Shown: positions 29,752-38,158 of the stretch, piece after piece
Position numbering within the stretch: the first letter of the stretch is position 1
Layout of the letters: each line of letters begins with the position of its first letter
From: Mycobacterium adipatum
GTDB lineage: Bacteria; Actinomycetota; Actinomycetes; Mycobacteriales; Mycobacteriaceae
Assembly: GCF_001644575.1 (NCBI RefSeq)
Contig: NZ_CP015596.1
Span: forward strand, 1,922,001-1,986,000
Length of the DNA stretch: 64,000 bases
Direction of reading: 5' to 3'
Position numbers and translations under genes: made by a program
The notes under the pieces: model-generated
Told to the model about the DNA's origin: nothing
Seen by the model: only the letters and a program-made list of their open reading frames with translations
Databases searched by the model: none

Positions 29752-30655
29752 GAAAGACGGTCGCCCAATCATCGCGCATGCTGACCGTGGTCCACCCGTA
29801 CTGCTCGGCATGGCCGAGGGCGCGTTCCGCGCCTGCGGTATACGCGAATTCGCGCTCGGCATCGTCGTGGTGCACCAGCATTTTCAGCGACGGCCCGTCC
29901 TGGGCGCCCGTGTACATCAGCATTTCGTCGTCACCGTTGGAGTTGCCCGCCGCGAAGATGGGCCGGCGCCCGATGCGGTTCCAGATGCGCACCGGCTTCT
30001 CGGGGCCGTCGTCCCAGATGTCCAGTGCGGGTTGCAGCAGCAGATCGCCATACCCGTCGGCGCCGACGAACTTGAGGCCCTGGGCGCTGCCGACGACCCG
30101 TTCGGGTGGAATGCCGTAGATCTGGCTGGTGACCGGGCGCATGAAGTCGCGACCACCGCCGGACACGATGTAGCAGGCGAACTCGTGATCGGCCAGATAG
30201 CGCAGCAGTTCCACCATGGGCGCATAGGTGCACTCCAGGTACCGGCGGTGCAGAGTGGGGTGCATCGCCTCGGCGAAAAAGGTGCCGACGGCGGCCGCGT
30301 GATCTTCCACCTTCACCGAGTCGTGCAGTGAGAGCACCGCCGCGGCAAGAGTTTTCAGGTCGGTGTCATCGCCCTGGTAGTGCTTGGTGATGGCACCGCC
30401 GAACCACTGCAGGTCGCCGTTGTGCGCCGCCAGATAGGGCTGTCCCTCGGCGAGTGACGGATCTGCGGCCACCTTGTCGGCCAGCCGTCGCACGATGAAA
30501 TCGAGTTGGATGTACATCGGCTTCTCACACCACAGCGTGCCGTCGTTGTCGAACACCGCGACCCGCTCGACCGGGTCGACCTCGCGGGAGACCCGCGCCA
30601 CGAACTCGATGATCGCCGACCTGGTGGGCCCGTCCTGCCAGGACTGCAGGGCCAC
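29744..30655 (-). CDS. HAD-superfamily hydrolase in sulfatase operon
   Basis: A 303-residue protein. Motif I VAVFDNDGTLWCEKP (DxDGT) is near residue 28, motif II is YIVSGGGRDFM, and motif III/IV Lys/Asp are in GLKFVGADGYG and FAAGNSNGDDEML. This is a C1-capped, phosphoserine-phosphatase-like HAD. The substrate is unknown. Position between the sulfatase and its maturase suggests action on a product of desulfation or a phosphorylated partner. The GTG start at 30655 comes 2 bp after the sulfatase stop, and its stop overlaps FGE. Confidence 0.82.
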   Translation of the reverse strand: MALQSWQDGPTRSAIIEFVARVSREVDPVERVAVFDNDGTLWCEKPMYIQLDFIVRRLADKVAADPSLAEGQPYLAAHNGDLQWFGGAITKHYQGDDTDLKTLAAAVLSLHDSVKVEDHAAAVGTFFAEAMHPTLHRRYLECTYAPMVELLRYLADHEFACYIVSGGGRDFMRPVTSQIYGIPPERVVGSAQGLKFVGADGYGDLLLQPALDIWDDGPEKPVRIWNRIGRRPIFAAGNSNGDDEMLMYTGAQDGPSLKMLVHHDDAEREFAYTAGAERALGHAEQYGWTTVSMRDDWATVFRD

Positions 30656-30657
30656 CG

Positions 30658-32202
30658 TCAGTCGCCCCGGCCGGCCAGGAACTTCTCCAACTCTTCGACG
30701 GCATTGCTGATGGTGAACGACGCCGGTTCCTGGCGCGGCGGAAACTCCTTGAAGGTCTCCAGGAACTGATTGACGATCGCGCTCCCGTAGAACATCAGGT
30801 AGAGCCTGTCGATGACCCAGTCCCAGTAGGTGTTCGAGGTGACGTCGGCGCGCTCGAGCGGATCGGTGCGCAGGTTGAACAACTTGGGGGCCCGCAATTT
30901 GGTGAACGGTTCGAACCACACCTCCAGGGTGCCCTGGCAACGCTGCTCCATGAAGACGATCTTCCAGTTGTCGGCCCGGATGCCCAGCACGTCACCGTCG
31001 TCGGAGAAGTAGATCATTCCGCGGCGTGGGCTCTTGTCGACCTCGCCGGTGAGATAGGGCAGCAGGTTGTAACCGTCGATGTGTACCTTGAAGGTCTCCT
31101 CGCCGGCCCGATGGCCGACCTTGAGCTTCTCGACGATATCGGGATCACCGGCGGCCGCCAGGAACGTCGGCAGCCAATCATGGTGCTGGACAATCTCGTT
31201 CGAAACAGTTCCCGGCGCGATGCGGCCGGGCCAACGGATCAGCTCCGGGATGCGGAAGGCGCCCTCCCAGTTGGTGTTCTTCTCGCTGCGGAACGGGGTG
31301 GTGGCGCCATCGGGCCAACTGTTGGCATGCGGGCCGTTGTCGGTGGAATAGATGACGATGGTGTCCTCGGCGATCCCGAGTTCGTCGACGAGGTCGAGCA
31401 GCGTGCCGACATGGCCGTCGTGATCGACCATGGTGTCGTGATACGGCGACTGCCAGCGCCCGGCCTGGCCGACGCTGTCCGGCTTGGTGTGCGTGCGGAA
31501 ATGCATGTGGGTGGTGTTCATCCAGACGAAGAACGGAGTGTCCGACGCGTGCTGGCGCTTGATGAAATCCGCACAGGCGGCCGTGGTCTCGTCGTCGATG
31601 GTCTCCATCCGCTTCTTGGTCAGCGGGCCGGTGTCCTCGATGCGCTGTCGGCCGACCGGCCCGTACCGCGGATCGACCTCGCCGGAATCCTCCTCGGTCG
31701 CCCAGGAGTGGATGACGCCGCGGGGCAGTAATGCCTTGCGCAGCAGCGGCGCCTCCTCGGCGGTGGGGTAGTCCTCATGCTCGGGCTCCTCCTCGGCGTT
31801 GAGGTGGTACAGATTGCCGAAGAATTCGTCGAACCCGTGCGCTGTGGGCAGATACTTGTTGAGGTCGCCGAGGTGATTCTTGCCGAATTGGCCGCATGCG
31901 TACCCCAGCGGCTTGAGCAGTTCGGCGATGGTCGGGTCCTGCTTCTGCAGGCCGACGTCGACGCCGGGCATGCCCACCTTGCTCATCCCGGTGCGATACA
32001 CGCTCTGCCCGGTGATGAATGAGGCACGGCCGGCCGTGCAACTCTGCTCACCGTAGGAGTCGGTGAACAGCATGCCCTCTTTGGCGATCCGGTCGATATT
32101 GGGGGTCTGATACCCCATCATTCCCCGGCTGTAGCAGCTCAGGTTCCAGATGCCGATATCGTCGCCCCAGATGACCAGGATGTTCGGTTGAGATGTCGGC
32201 AC
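30658..32202 (-). CDS. Type I sulfatase (arylsulfatase)
   Basis: A 514-residue alkaline-phosphatase-superfamily sulfatase. The N-terminal metal site is ILVIWGDDIG (D14, D15), and the catalytic Cys55 lies in EQSCTAGRASFITG, a C-x-A-x-R variant of the C-x-P-x-R motif that FGE converts to formylglycine. GKNHLGD and STDNGPHANSW supply further active-site residues. No signal peptide, so probably cytosolic. Full length and intact. With the following HAD and FGE genes it forms a tight operon. Natural sulfate ester unknown. The long C-terminal part with WFEPFTKLRAPKLFNLRTDPLERADV is typical. Confidence 0.92.
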   Translation of the reverse strand: MPTSQPNILVIWGDDIGIWNLSCYSRGMMGYQTPNIDRIAKEGMLFTDSYGEQSCTAGRASFITGQSVYRTGMSKVGMPGVDVGLQKQDPTIAELLKPLGYACGQFGKNHLGDLNKYLPTAHGFDEFFGNLYHLNAEEEPEHEDYPTAEEAPLLRKALLPRGVIHSWATEEDSGEVDPRYGPVGRQRIEDTGPLTKKRMETIDDETTAACADFIKRQHASDTPFFVWMNTTHMHFRTHTKPDSVGQAGRWQSPYHDTMVDHDGHVGTLLDLVDELGIAEDTIVIYSTDNGPHANSWPDGATTPFRSEKNTNWEGAFRIPELIRWPGRIAPGTVSNEIVQHHDWLPTFLAAAGDPDIVEKLKVGHRAGEETFKVHIDGYNLLPYLTGEVDKSPRRGMIYFSDDGDVLGIRADNWKIVFMEQRCQGTLEVWFEPFTKLRAPKLFNLRTDPLERADVTSNTYWDWVIDRLYLMFYGSAIVNQFLETFKEFPPRQEPASFTISNAVEELEKFLAGRGD

Positions 32203-32573
32203 AGGTCAGTCCTTTGCTCGGGGTTCGTGCGCGTCTCTACATTGCGATCGACGCCCGGGCGCCCCGGCGCGGGCCGGCGGCGCAGAGCTGTCCGGAGGTC
32301 TCCGTACGAGGATGGGGAGCCTCTCGCCGGGCCATGATGCCTCCTCTGATCGGCAACGCGCCTGCCGGGAATACTAGGAGCCGGCCGGCGCCGGCGGGCA
32401 GGATCGGCACACTCGGCACGGGCGGCGCGTATCGGGTTGGGTTTCACGGTGATTGTGGGCCGCGTCCGCCATCTCCGGTTCGCGGTCTACGCTGGAGGAA
32501 TCGTGGGTTCCTCGCGTGCCCGATCCGTCGGTTGCCGTCTGCGGTCGCTCTGATAGTGATGGGAGCATCGCCG
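32203..32573. other. Control region of the sulfatase operon and DUF5994 gene
   Basis: 371 bp between divergent genes. It holds the minus-strand leader ORF at 32237-32335 and a strong GC-rich palindromic cluster near 32380-32400 (GCCGGCCGGCGCCGGCGGGC). No clear sigma-factor box was identified for either direction. Confidence 0.4.
32237..32335 (-). CDS. Short leader ORF with strong ribosome-binding site
   Basis: A 32-codon frame starting at 32335 behind AGAGGAGGCATC, the best Shine-Dalgarno in this stretch, and ending 34 bp before the sulfatase start in the same direction. The peptide begins MARREAPHPRTETSGQLCAA and has one Cys (residue 18) and many Arg. Cysteine-containing leader peptides upstream of sulfur genes are known in mycobacteria as attenuators. 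This peptide does not match those I recall, so sulfur control is a hypothesis. Confidence 0.5.
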   Translation of the reverse strand: MARREAPHPRTETSGQLCAAGPRRGARASIAM

Positions 32574-33026
32574 ATGGTCGATGTCACCGCCGAACATCCA
32601 ACCGCCACCCGGCTCGCGATCTGCGGTCGCACCGATGAACGCGGCACCGTCGACGGTGCCTGGTGGCCGTCTGCCTACGACCTCAAGGCCACGCTGCCGG
32701 ATCTGATCTCGGTGATGGGCCGCTGGCTCGGGCCGGTCTCGCGCGTGCTGTATGACCCGAGCCTGTTTCCGTCGGCGCCGTCGCGCATCATCCGGGGCAC
32801 GACGGTGATCTCGGTGGACCGCTACTCGCTGGTGGCCAGCGACACCATCTATCTGACCGGCACCCACACCCGCAATGCCCTGCTCTATGTGGTGCCGCCG
32901 CAGACCGACGCCGACCATGCGTGCGACCTGCTCAAGCGGGTCGAGAGCACCACGATTCCGATGACGGTGCGGATGCTGCGCGCCCTTGTCGGAGGCCATC
33001 CGGCGGCGCGCGAACACCTGGGCTGA
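32574..33026 (+). CDS. DUF5994 family protein
   Basis: A 150-residue protein. GTVDGAWWPSAYDLKATLPDLI and the spaced RVLYDPSLFP, ISVDRYSL, ALLYVVPPQTD are the actinobacterial DUF5994 pattern. No signal or membrane segment. The ATG at 32574 follows GGGAGC by 8 bp, and an ATG at 32559 is possible. Function unknown. Isolated and divergent from the sulfatase operon. Confidence 0.78.
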   Translation: MVDVTAEHPTATRLAICGRTDERGTVDGAWWPSAYDLKATLPDLISVMGRWLGPVSRVLYDPSLFPSAPSRIIRGTTVISVDRYSLVASDTIYLTGTHTRNALLYVVPPQTDADHACDLLKRVESTTIPMTVRMLRALVGGHPAAREHLG

Positions 33027-33122
33027 TTTGGGTCGCGGGCGTTTCGTACCGTAACCTGGGCCTCACGTTTCCCCGGCACTGTAGACGCCGCGCGGGAAGC
33101 CAGAGGCCGGGGCGCTACAGCG

Positions 33123-33878
33123 TCACCGGCCTTGTCCAGCTCTGGGGACGGTGTCTGAGCCCTCGGCATCGGCCCATTCGGCGAGCTCACGGACCAGCGC
33201 GGGGTACCGGCCCCGGTCCGGGCGGAAGATGTCGTGTGGTGAGTCGGGGAATTCGTACAGCCGCGCATCGGGGAACGACCGGCGGTAGCGGTCCCATGCC
33301 GCCGCGTCGATGATCGGGCTGTTGGGGCTGCGCACCACCAGAAGTGGCGGCCCCCACTGCGCCAGCGGTTCCCACATCGACCGCGACACCGCGGCGGCGA
33401 ACGTCGCGACCGCAGCGTTGCGGTCGACCCGCTCGTGCACCGGTGTGCCCCGCCAGCGTCCGTCCAGCACACCCATGGCGATCTGCTCGGGCAGCGCGAT
33501 CTCCTCGGGCAGGTAGTCGCCGATCGAGATGGACCGGACCCGGTCCGGATGAGCCAGCGCCCAGGTCAGCGCGTAGGACGTGCCGCGGGAGAAGGTCATC
33601 AGGTGCACCGGGCCGGCGGTCACGTCGTCGATGACGGCTCCGATGTCACCTGCGCGTGCTGTCGCGTCGTACGGTCCGCCGGGCGCCACGCTGCGTCCAT
33701 GGCCGCGCAGTTCGACGACGACGGTGCGCCGGCCGAACAGCGGCAGCACCGCGATGTAGTCCTCTGCCACGCAGGTGAACCCGGGCACGAACACCACGGG
33801 GGCGCCACGGTCGTCGCCGCCGGAGTCCAGATAGCGGATACGGGCATCTCCATGGGTGGCGATGCGGAACTGCGGCAT
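33123..33878 (-). CDS. Alpha/beta-fold hydrolase with atypical nucleophile elbow
   Basis: A 251-residue hydrolase. VVFVPGFTC is the oxyanion-hole strand, VVELRGHGRS is the second typical loop, and the probable catalytic His is in FPDSPHDIFRPD. The nucleophile elbow reads MTFSRGTSYA, so the first Gly of G-x-S-x-G is Thr, as in some aryl esterases. The ATG at 33878 gives MPQFRIATHGDARIRYLDSGG. It shares its strand with the 3-beta-HSD gene, which lies 13 bp upstream, so the two probably form an operon under the KstR-like box. Substrate unknown. Confidence 0.82.
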   Translation of the reverse strand: MPQFRIATHGDARIRYLDSGGDDRGAPVVFVPGFTCVAEDYIAVLPLFGRRTVVVELRGHGRSVAPGGPYDATARAGDIGAVIDDVTAGPVHLMTFSRGTSYALTWALAHPDRVRSISIGDYLPEEIALPEQIAMGVLDGRWRGTPVHERVDRNAAVATFAAAVSRSMWEPLAQWGPPLLVVRSPNSPIIDAAAWDRYRRSFPDARLYEFPDSPHDIFRPDRGRYPALVRELAEWADAEGSDTVPRAGQGR

Positions 33879-33891
33879 GGGTGGAAGTAAA

Positions 33892-35004
33892 TCAGCCGTT
33901 CGGTGGCACCGGTGCGGCAGCCGCCACCACCGGCTCGGAGCCCTGCGATTCCATCTGCCGGAAGAGCTCGGTGTAGTACGGCAGGCATTCGGCCATCGCT
34001 GCTTCGGTGGTGTACAGCGGCTCATACCCCAGGTCGCGGCGCGCCTTGGCGATCGAGAAGTAGTTGTTCAGGTAAAGCCGTTCCACGGCAAGGGGTTCGA
34101 CCAGCGGCTCGCGGATGCCGTATTTGAAGTGCAGCCATTGCCAGGCCATCATCGCCTTGTGCACCAGCTTGCCGGAGACCCGGAAGTTCGGCAGCTTGCG
34201 CCCGCAGGCCTCGACCACGGGGCGGGCGAACTCGAACATGTTCAGCGGTTCGCCGTCGTTGATGAAATACGCCTGGCCCGGGGCTGATCCGCCCGGCACC
34301 AGGTGCTCGGCGGCCAGGATGAAACCGTGAATCAGGTTGTGCACGTAGGAGTTGTCGAGCTTGATGTTCTTGTTGCCCACGAGCACCTTGACGTGCCCGG
34401 CCAGCACGTTCTCGAATACCTTGCGGAACATCGTCTGGTCGCCGCGGCCCCAGATGCCGCTGGGCCGGATGGAGCAGGTCAGCATGCCGTGCTCGCCGTT
34501 GCAGCCCAGCACGAACTGCTCGGCGACAACCTTGGTCTCGGTGTACAGGTCATTGAACCGGCCTGTGTACGAGAGTGTTTCATCGCCGTTCTGGATGTCC
34601 TGGCCGCCCATCACCACGCTGTTGGACGCGGTGTAGACGAAGCGTTTGACACCCGCGGCCTGCCCGGCGTGCACCAGGTTCTTGGTGCCTTCGACGTTGA
34701 CGCCGAAACTGCGCTTGCGGTACTCCTCGGTGACCGACGCCCCGCCCATCAGGTCGATGATGGCGGCGGTGTGGATGACGGTGTCGATACCGTCCACGGC
34801 GGCGGCCACATCGCCGGTGTCGGTGATGTCGCCGACGACGGTCTGCAGGTTCGGATGCGCGGGCAGCGGGGACGGGGCCCGGTCGAACGAGCGGACCTGC
34901 AGGCCGCGGTCGAGCAGTGTGGTCACCAGGTTGGCGCCGACGAAGCCGGACCCGCCGGTCACCAGGACTCGGCCCAGGTCAGTGCGCAGTGTTGGGTCTC
35001 CCAT
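33892..35004 (-). CDS. hsd: 3-beta-hydroxysteroid dehydrogenase/isomerase
   Basis: A 370-residue extended SDR, the same length as Rv1106c. The NAD motif is VTGGSGFVGANLV. The catalytic set is TASNSVVMGG (Ser) and DLYTETKVVAEQFV (Y-x3-K), with AIIDLMGGASVTEEYRKRSF also conserved. It oxidises cholesterol or pregnenolone to the 4-en-3-one, an entry step of sterol degradation. The ATG at 35004 gives MGDPTLRTDLGRVLVTGG. A KstR-type operator (35019-35032) lies 15 bp upstream. Confidence 0.92.
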   Translation of the reverse strand: MGDPTLRTDLGRVLVTGGSGFVGANLVTTLLDRGLQVRSFDRAPSPLPAHPNLQTVVGDITDTGDVAAAVDGIDTVIHTAAIIDLMGGASVTEEYRKRSFGVNVEGTKNLVHAGQAAGVKRFVYTASNSVVMGGQDIQNGDETLSYTGRFNDLYTETKVVAEQFVLGCNGEHGMLTCSIRPSGIWGRGDQTMFRKVFENVLAGHVKVLVGNKNIKLDNSYVHNLIHGFILAAEHLVPGGSAPGQAYFINDGEPLNMFEFARPVVEACGRKLPNFRVSGKLVHKAMMAWQWLHFKYGIREPLVEPLAVERLYLNNYFSIAKARRDLGYEPLYTTEAAMAECLPYYTELFRQMESQGSEPVVAAAAPVPPNG

Positions 35005-35018
35005 GTGACGAGGATAAC

Positions 35019-35032
35019 TGAAACGTGTTCCA
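35019..35032. promoter_or_regulatory. KstR-type operator upstream of hsd
   Basis: TGAAACGTGTTCCA fits TnnAACnnGTTnnA exactly. It sits between hsd and xseB, 15 bp from the hsd start. Rv1106c is a known KstR-regulated gene, which supports this box. Confidence 0.8.
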
Positions 35033-35074
35033 GTTTTGAACCCCGGAGGGCAGAGTCCGTTCGGACCCGCGCCG

Positions 35075-35287
35075 TCAGCCGTCCTCGGACTCGCTCGCCG
35101 CCAGGGTCTCGGCCACCTTCTGACGCGCACCGGCGAGGTGCTCTTCGCATCGTTTGGCCAGCTCTTCGCCGCGTTCCCAGAGCTTGAGCGAGGTGTCCAG
35201 ATCGAGGCCGCCGTGCTCCAGCTGCGCCACCACCTCGATCAGTGCGTCCCGCGCCTCTTCGTACCCCAATTGACTAATGGGCTTCAT
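35075..35287 (-). CDS. xseB: Exodeoxyribonuclease VII small subunit
   Basis: A 70-residue helical protein: [44 protein letters not shown] is the canonical XseB core. It pairs with XseA to degrade single-stranded DNA to oligonucleotides. The ATG at 35287 overlaps the end of xseA by 14 bp, giving coupled translation. A longer upstream frame is out of family. Matches Rv1107c. Confidence 0.94.
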   Translation of the reverse strand: MKPISQLGYEEARDALIEVVAQLEHGGLDLDTSLKLWERGEELAKRCEEHLAGARQKVAETLAASESEDG

Positions 35288-36521
35288 CTGCACCCTCGCT
35301 GACTGTTGTGATGGCACCGTCGGCGACCCGCACCCGCAACCGGGTGCCCGCCGGGGCGTCGTCGACCGATCGCAGGATCGGCCGGTCTTCACCCGATTCC
35401 CGGGCATCGACCACCTGGACCACCGCGTAGCCGCGTGCCAGGGTGGCCGCCGGGCCCAGTGTGCTCAGCCGGGCCCGCAGATGCTCGAGTCGATCGGTTT
35501 CCGCGGCGATCAGCCTGCTGATGTCCCGGCGGGCCGTGCGCCGCGCCCGGTGCACCTCCTCGGCGCGGGCATCGAGGGCCTGCAGGGGCCGGGCCAGCAC
35601 CGGTCGTGAGCGCAGCCCGTCGATGACGTGCTGCTCGCGGCGCACCCAGTTGCGCAGCGCCTGCGCACTGCGCCGGCGCAGATCATCGACCTGGGCCTGC
35701 TCGGCGGCCGCGTCGGGGACCACACGTTTGGCCGCGTCGGTCGGGGTGGCCGCCCGCAGGTCGGCCACCAGATCGCAGAGCGGGTTGTCCGGTTCATGGC
35801 CGACGGCGCTGATCACCGGCGTGGTGCAGGCCGCGACGGCCCGGCACAGGGTCTCGTCGGAGAACGGCAGCAGATCCTCCACGCTGCCGCCGCCGCGGGC
35901 CAGAATGATGACATCGACGTGTGGATCGGCGTCCAGCGCGGCCAACGCCTCGACGATCTGAGCGACCGCGTTCGGGCCCTGGACGGCGGTGTTGCGCACC
36001 GCGAACGCCACCGCCGGCCACCGGCCGGAGGCGATCGCCATGACGTCGTGCTCGGCGGCCGATGCGCGGCCGGTGATGAGCCCGATGGTGTTGGGCAGGA
36101 AGGGGATCGGTCGCTTGAGTCGACGATCGAAGAGTCCCTCGGCCTCCAGCAGCCGGCGCAGCCGGTCGATGCGGGCGAGCAGTTCGCCGACCCCGACGGC
36201 GCGGATATCGCTGACCCGCAACGAGAAGCTGCCCCGGGCGGTGTAGAACTGCGGTTTGCCGTGGACGATCACCTGGACGCCTTCGGCGAGTTTCACCGGC
36301 GCGTTGACCACCAGGTCACGCGGACAGGTCAGCGACAGGGACATATCGGCGGCCGGGTCGCGCAGCACCAGAAATGCGGTGGGAGAGCCGTGCCGCACGT
36401 TCAGCTGGGCGATCTGCCCCTCGACCCAGACGGTGCCCAGCCGGTCGATCCATTTGGCCACCCGGGTGGCCACGGCGCGGACCGGCCACGGGTTGTCCGG
36501 GGACTGGCCGGGTTCGCTCAC
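35274..36521 (-). CDS. xseA: Exodeoxyribonuclease VII large subunit
   Basis: A 415-residue catalytic subunit. An N-terminal OB fold ([23 protein letters not shown]) is followed by the nuclease domain with [35 protein letters not shown] and [16 protein letters not shown]. Typically GHE-D-T is found, and here it is GHEPDN. A long coiled-coil C-terminus binds several XseB copies. The start ATG overlaps the preceding gene's stop (ATGA). Matches Rv1108c. Confidence 0.95.
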   Translation of the reverse strand: MSEPGQSPDNPWPVRAVATRVAKWIDRLGTVWVEGQIAQLNVRHGSPTAFLVLRDPAADMSLSLTCPRDLVVNAPVKLAEGVQVIVHGKPQFYTARGSFSLRVSDIRAVGVGELLARIDRLRRLLEAEGLFDRRLKRPIPFLPNTIGLITGRASAAEHDVMAIASGRWPAVAFAVRNTAVQGPNAVAQIVEALAALDADPHVDVIILARGGGSVEDLLPFSDETLCRAVAACTTPVISAVGHEPDNPLCDLVADLRAATPTDAAKRVVPDAAAEQAQVDDLRRRSAQALRNWVRREQHVIDGLRSRPVLARPLQALDARAEEVHRARRTARRDISRLIAAETDRLEHLRARLSTLGPAATLARGYAVVQVVDARESGEDRPILRSVDDAPAGTRLRVRVADGAITTVSEGADEAH

Positions 36522-37087
36522 TTGGCCGACGCGCGGGTGATCCTGTTGGCGAGCAGCGTCTGAAACGGGGCGCGGGCCTTGTTGGCCTCTTCGAAGGCCA
36601 GCAGCGCCTCCAGCTCGTCGAGTTTGAGCGAGGTGAGCCGCGCGCGCAGCTGCGCCAGCGTCAACGTCTCGTAACCGATCCGCTCGACGACGCCGGGAAC
36701 CCCGGCGCTCCCGTTACCGGCCGGCTCGACCACCTCCGGGGTGGCCTCACCCTCGCTGAACAACGCAAAGCGTCCCTCGGTGAGACGTGTCACCGGGGCA
36801 ACCTCGTCGTCATCGGCGAGGTTGCGGAACGGGTCGTCGGGCAGATCTTCGTCGAAGGTCGCCCACTCCGGTTGCTCGTCCTTGGGCGGGAACAGTTCCT
36901 CGAGGGCCTCGTCGCCGCGGTTGACCAGATCGGCGACGTCCTGCTGCACCTTCATCACCAGATGGGCCAGTTGGCTGGCCACCGTCATCGGGTAGGTCAG
37001 GATCGTCTGCGGGAGCTTGCGGGTTTCGTCCAGCGCGGTCACCGCCGCGCCCACCAGCAGTCGGACTCCGTATGGTGCAGTTGCCAT
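36518..37087 (-). CDS. Rv1109c-like protein, possible lipid-droplet protein
   Basis: A 189-residue protein. The hydrophobic amphipathic N-terminus ([45 protein letters not shown]) leads into an acidic middle and a C-terminal segment [29 protein letters not shown]. Members of this family are annotated as lipid droplet-associated, which I recall but cannot verify. It is first in the operon with xseA and xseB, overlapping xseA by 4 bp, and divergent from ispH. Confidence 0.8.
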   Translation of the reverse strand: MATAPYGVRLLVGAAVTALDETRKLPQTILTYPMTVASQLAHLVMKVQQDVADLVNRGDEALEELFPPKDEQPEWATFDEDLPDDPFRNLADDDEVAPVTRLTEGRFALFSEGEATPEVVEPAGNGSAGVPGVVERIGYETLTLAQLRARLTSLKLDELEALLAFEEANKARAPFQTLLANRITRASAK

Positions 37088-37139
37088 GGGTGCAGCCTAC
37101 GGCTGGCCCGGCGGGCATGCCGGTAAGTACCCTGGTTGC

Positions 37140-38141
37140 ATGCCACCAACCGTCAACATGGGTATTCCGGGCGCCGCCAGCTCGGTCAGTTCACCGGTGG
37201 TGGGCAAACGCGTGCTGCTCGCCGAACCGCGCGGCTACTGCGCGGGCGTCGACCGCGCCGTCGAAACCGTGGAACGCGCGCTGGAAAAGCACGGCGCCCC
37301 GATCTATGTGCGCCACGAGATCGTGCACAACCGGTATGTGGTGGACACGCTGGCCAAGGCCGGGGCGGTCTTCGTCGAGCGCACCGACGAGGTGCCCGAG
37401 GGGGCCATCGTGGTGTTCTCCGCGCACGGGGTCGCGCCGACCGTGCACGTCGAAGCCGCCGAACGGAACCTGCAGACCATCGACGCGACCTGCCCGCTGG
37501 TCACCAAGGTGCACAACGAGGCCAAACGGTTCGCCCGCGACGACTACGACATCCTGCTCGTCGGCCACGAGGGCCACGAGGAGGTGGTCGGCACCGCCGG
37601 GGAGGCACCCGACCACGTCCAGGTCGTCGACAACCCGGACGCCGTGGACAACGTCACGGTGCGCGACCCGAACAAGGTCATCTGGCTCTCGCAGACCACG
37701 CTGAGCGTCGACGAGACCATGGAGACGGTGCGCCGGCTGCGGGAGAAGTTCCCGACGCTGCAGGACCCGCCGAGCGATGACATCTGCTACGCCACCCAGA
37801 ACCGGCAGGTCGCGGTGAAGGCCATGGCGCCCGAATGTGAGCTGGTCATCGTCGTCGGGTCGAAGAACTCGTCGAACTCGGTGCGGCTGGTCGAGGTGGC
37901 GCTGGGCGCCGGCTCGCAGAACGCCTACCTGGTCGACTACGCCGACGATATCGACCCGGCCTGGTTCTCCGGCGTGACGACCGTGGGAGTCACCTCCGGC
38001 GCGTCGGTGCCCGAGATCCTGGTCCGCGGGGTGCTGGACCGGCTCGCCGAATACGGCTACGGCACCGTGCAACCGGTGACGACCGCCAACGAGACACTCG
38101 TGTTCGCGCTGCCCCGGGAGATCCGTCCGCCGCGCGACTGA
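37140..38141 (+). CDS. ispH: 4-hydroxy-3-methylbut-2-enyl diphosphate reductase
   Basis: A 333-residue iron-sulfur enzyme of the MEP isoprenoid pathway (HMBPP to IPP and DMAPP). The three cluster cysteines are visible in [27 protein letters not shown] and [11 protein letters not shown]. His residues in [13 protein letters not shown] and [11 protein letters not shown] bind substrate. The ATG at 37140 is preferred, though a further ATG lies seven codons on (VNMGIPG). It matches Rv1110 (lytB2) and supplies precursors to the Z-FPP synthase encoded elsewhere in this window. Confidence 0.96.
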   Translation: MPPTVNMGIPGAASSVSSPVVGKRVLLAEPRGYCAGVDRAVETVERALEKHGAPIYVRHEIVHNRYVVDTLAKAGAVFVERTDEVPEGAIVVFSAHGVAPTVHVEAAERNLQTIDATCPLVTKVHNEAKRFARDDYDILLVGHEGHEEVVGTAGEAPDHVQVVDNPDAVDNVTVRDPNKVIWLSQTTLSVDETMETVRRLREKFPTLQDPPSDDICYATQNRQVAVKAMAPECELVIVVGSKNSSNSVRLVEVALGAGSQNAYLVDYADDIDPAWFSGVTTVGVTSGASVPEILVRGVLDRLAEYGYGTVQPVTTANETLVFALPREIRPPRD

Positions 38142-38158
38142 CGGTACGTTCGAGCCCT

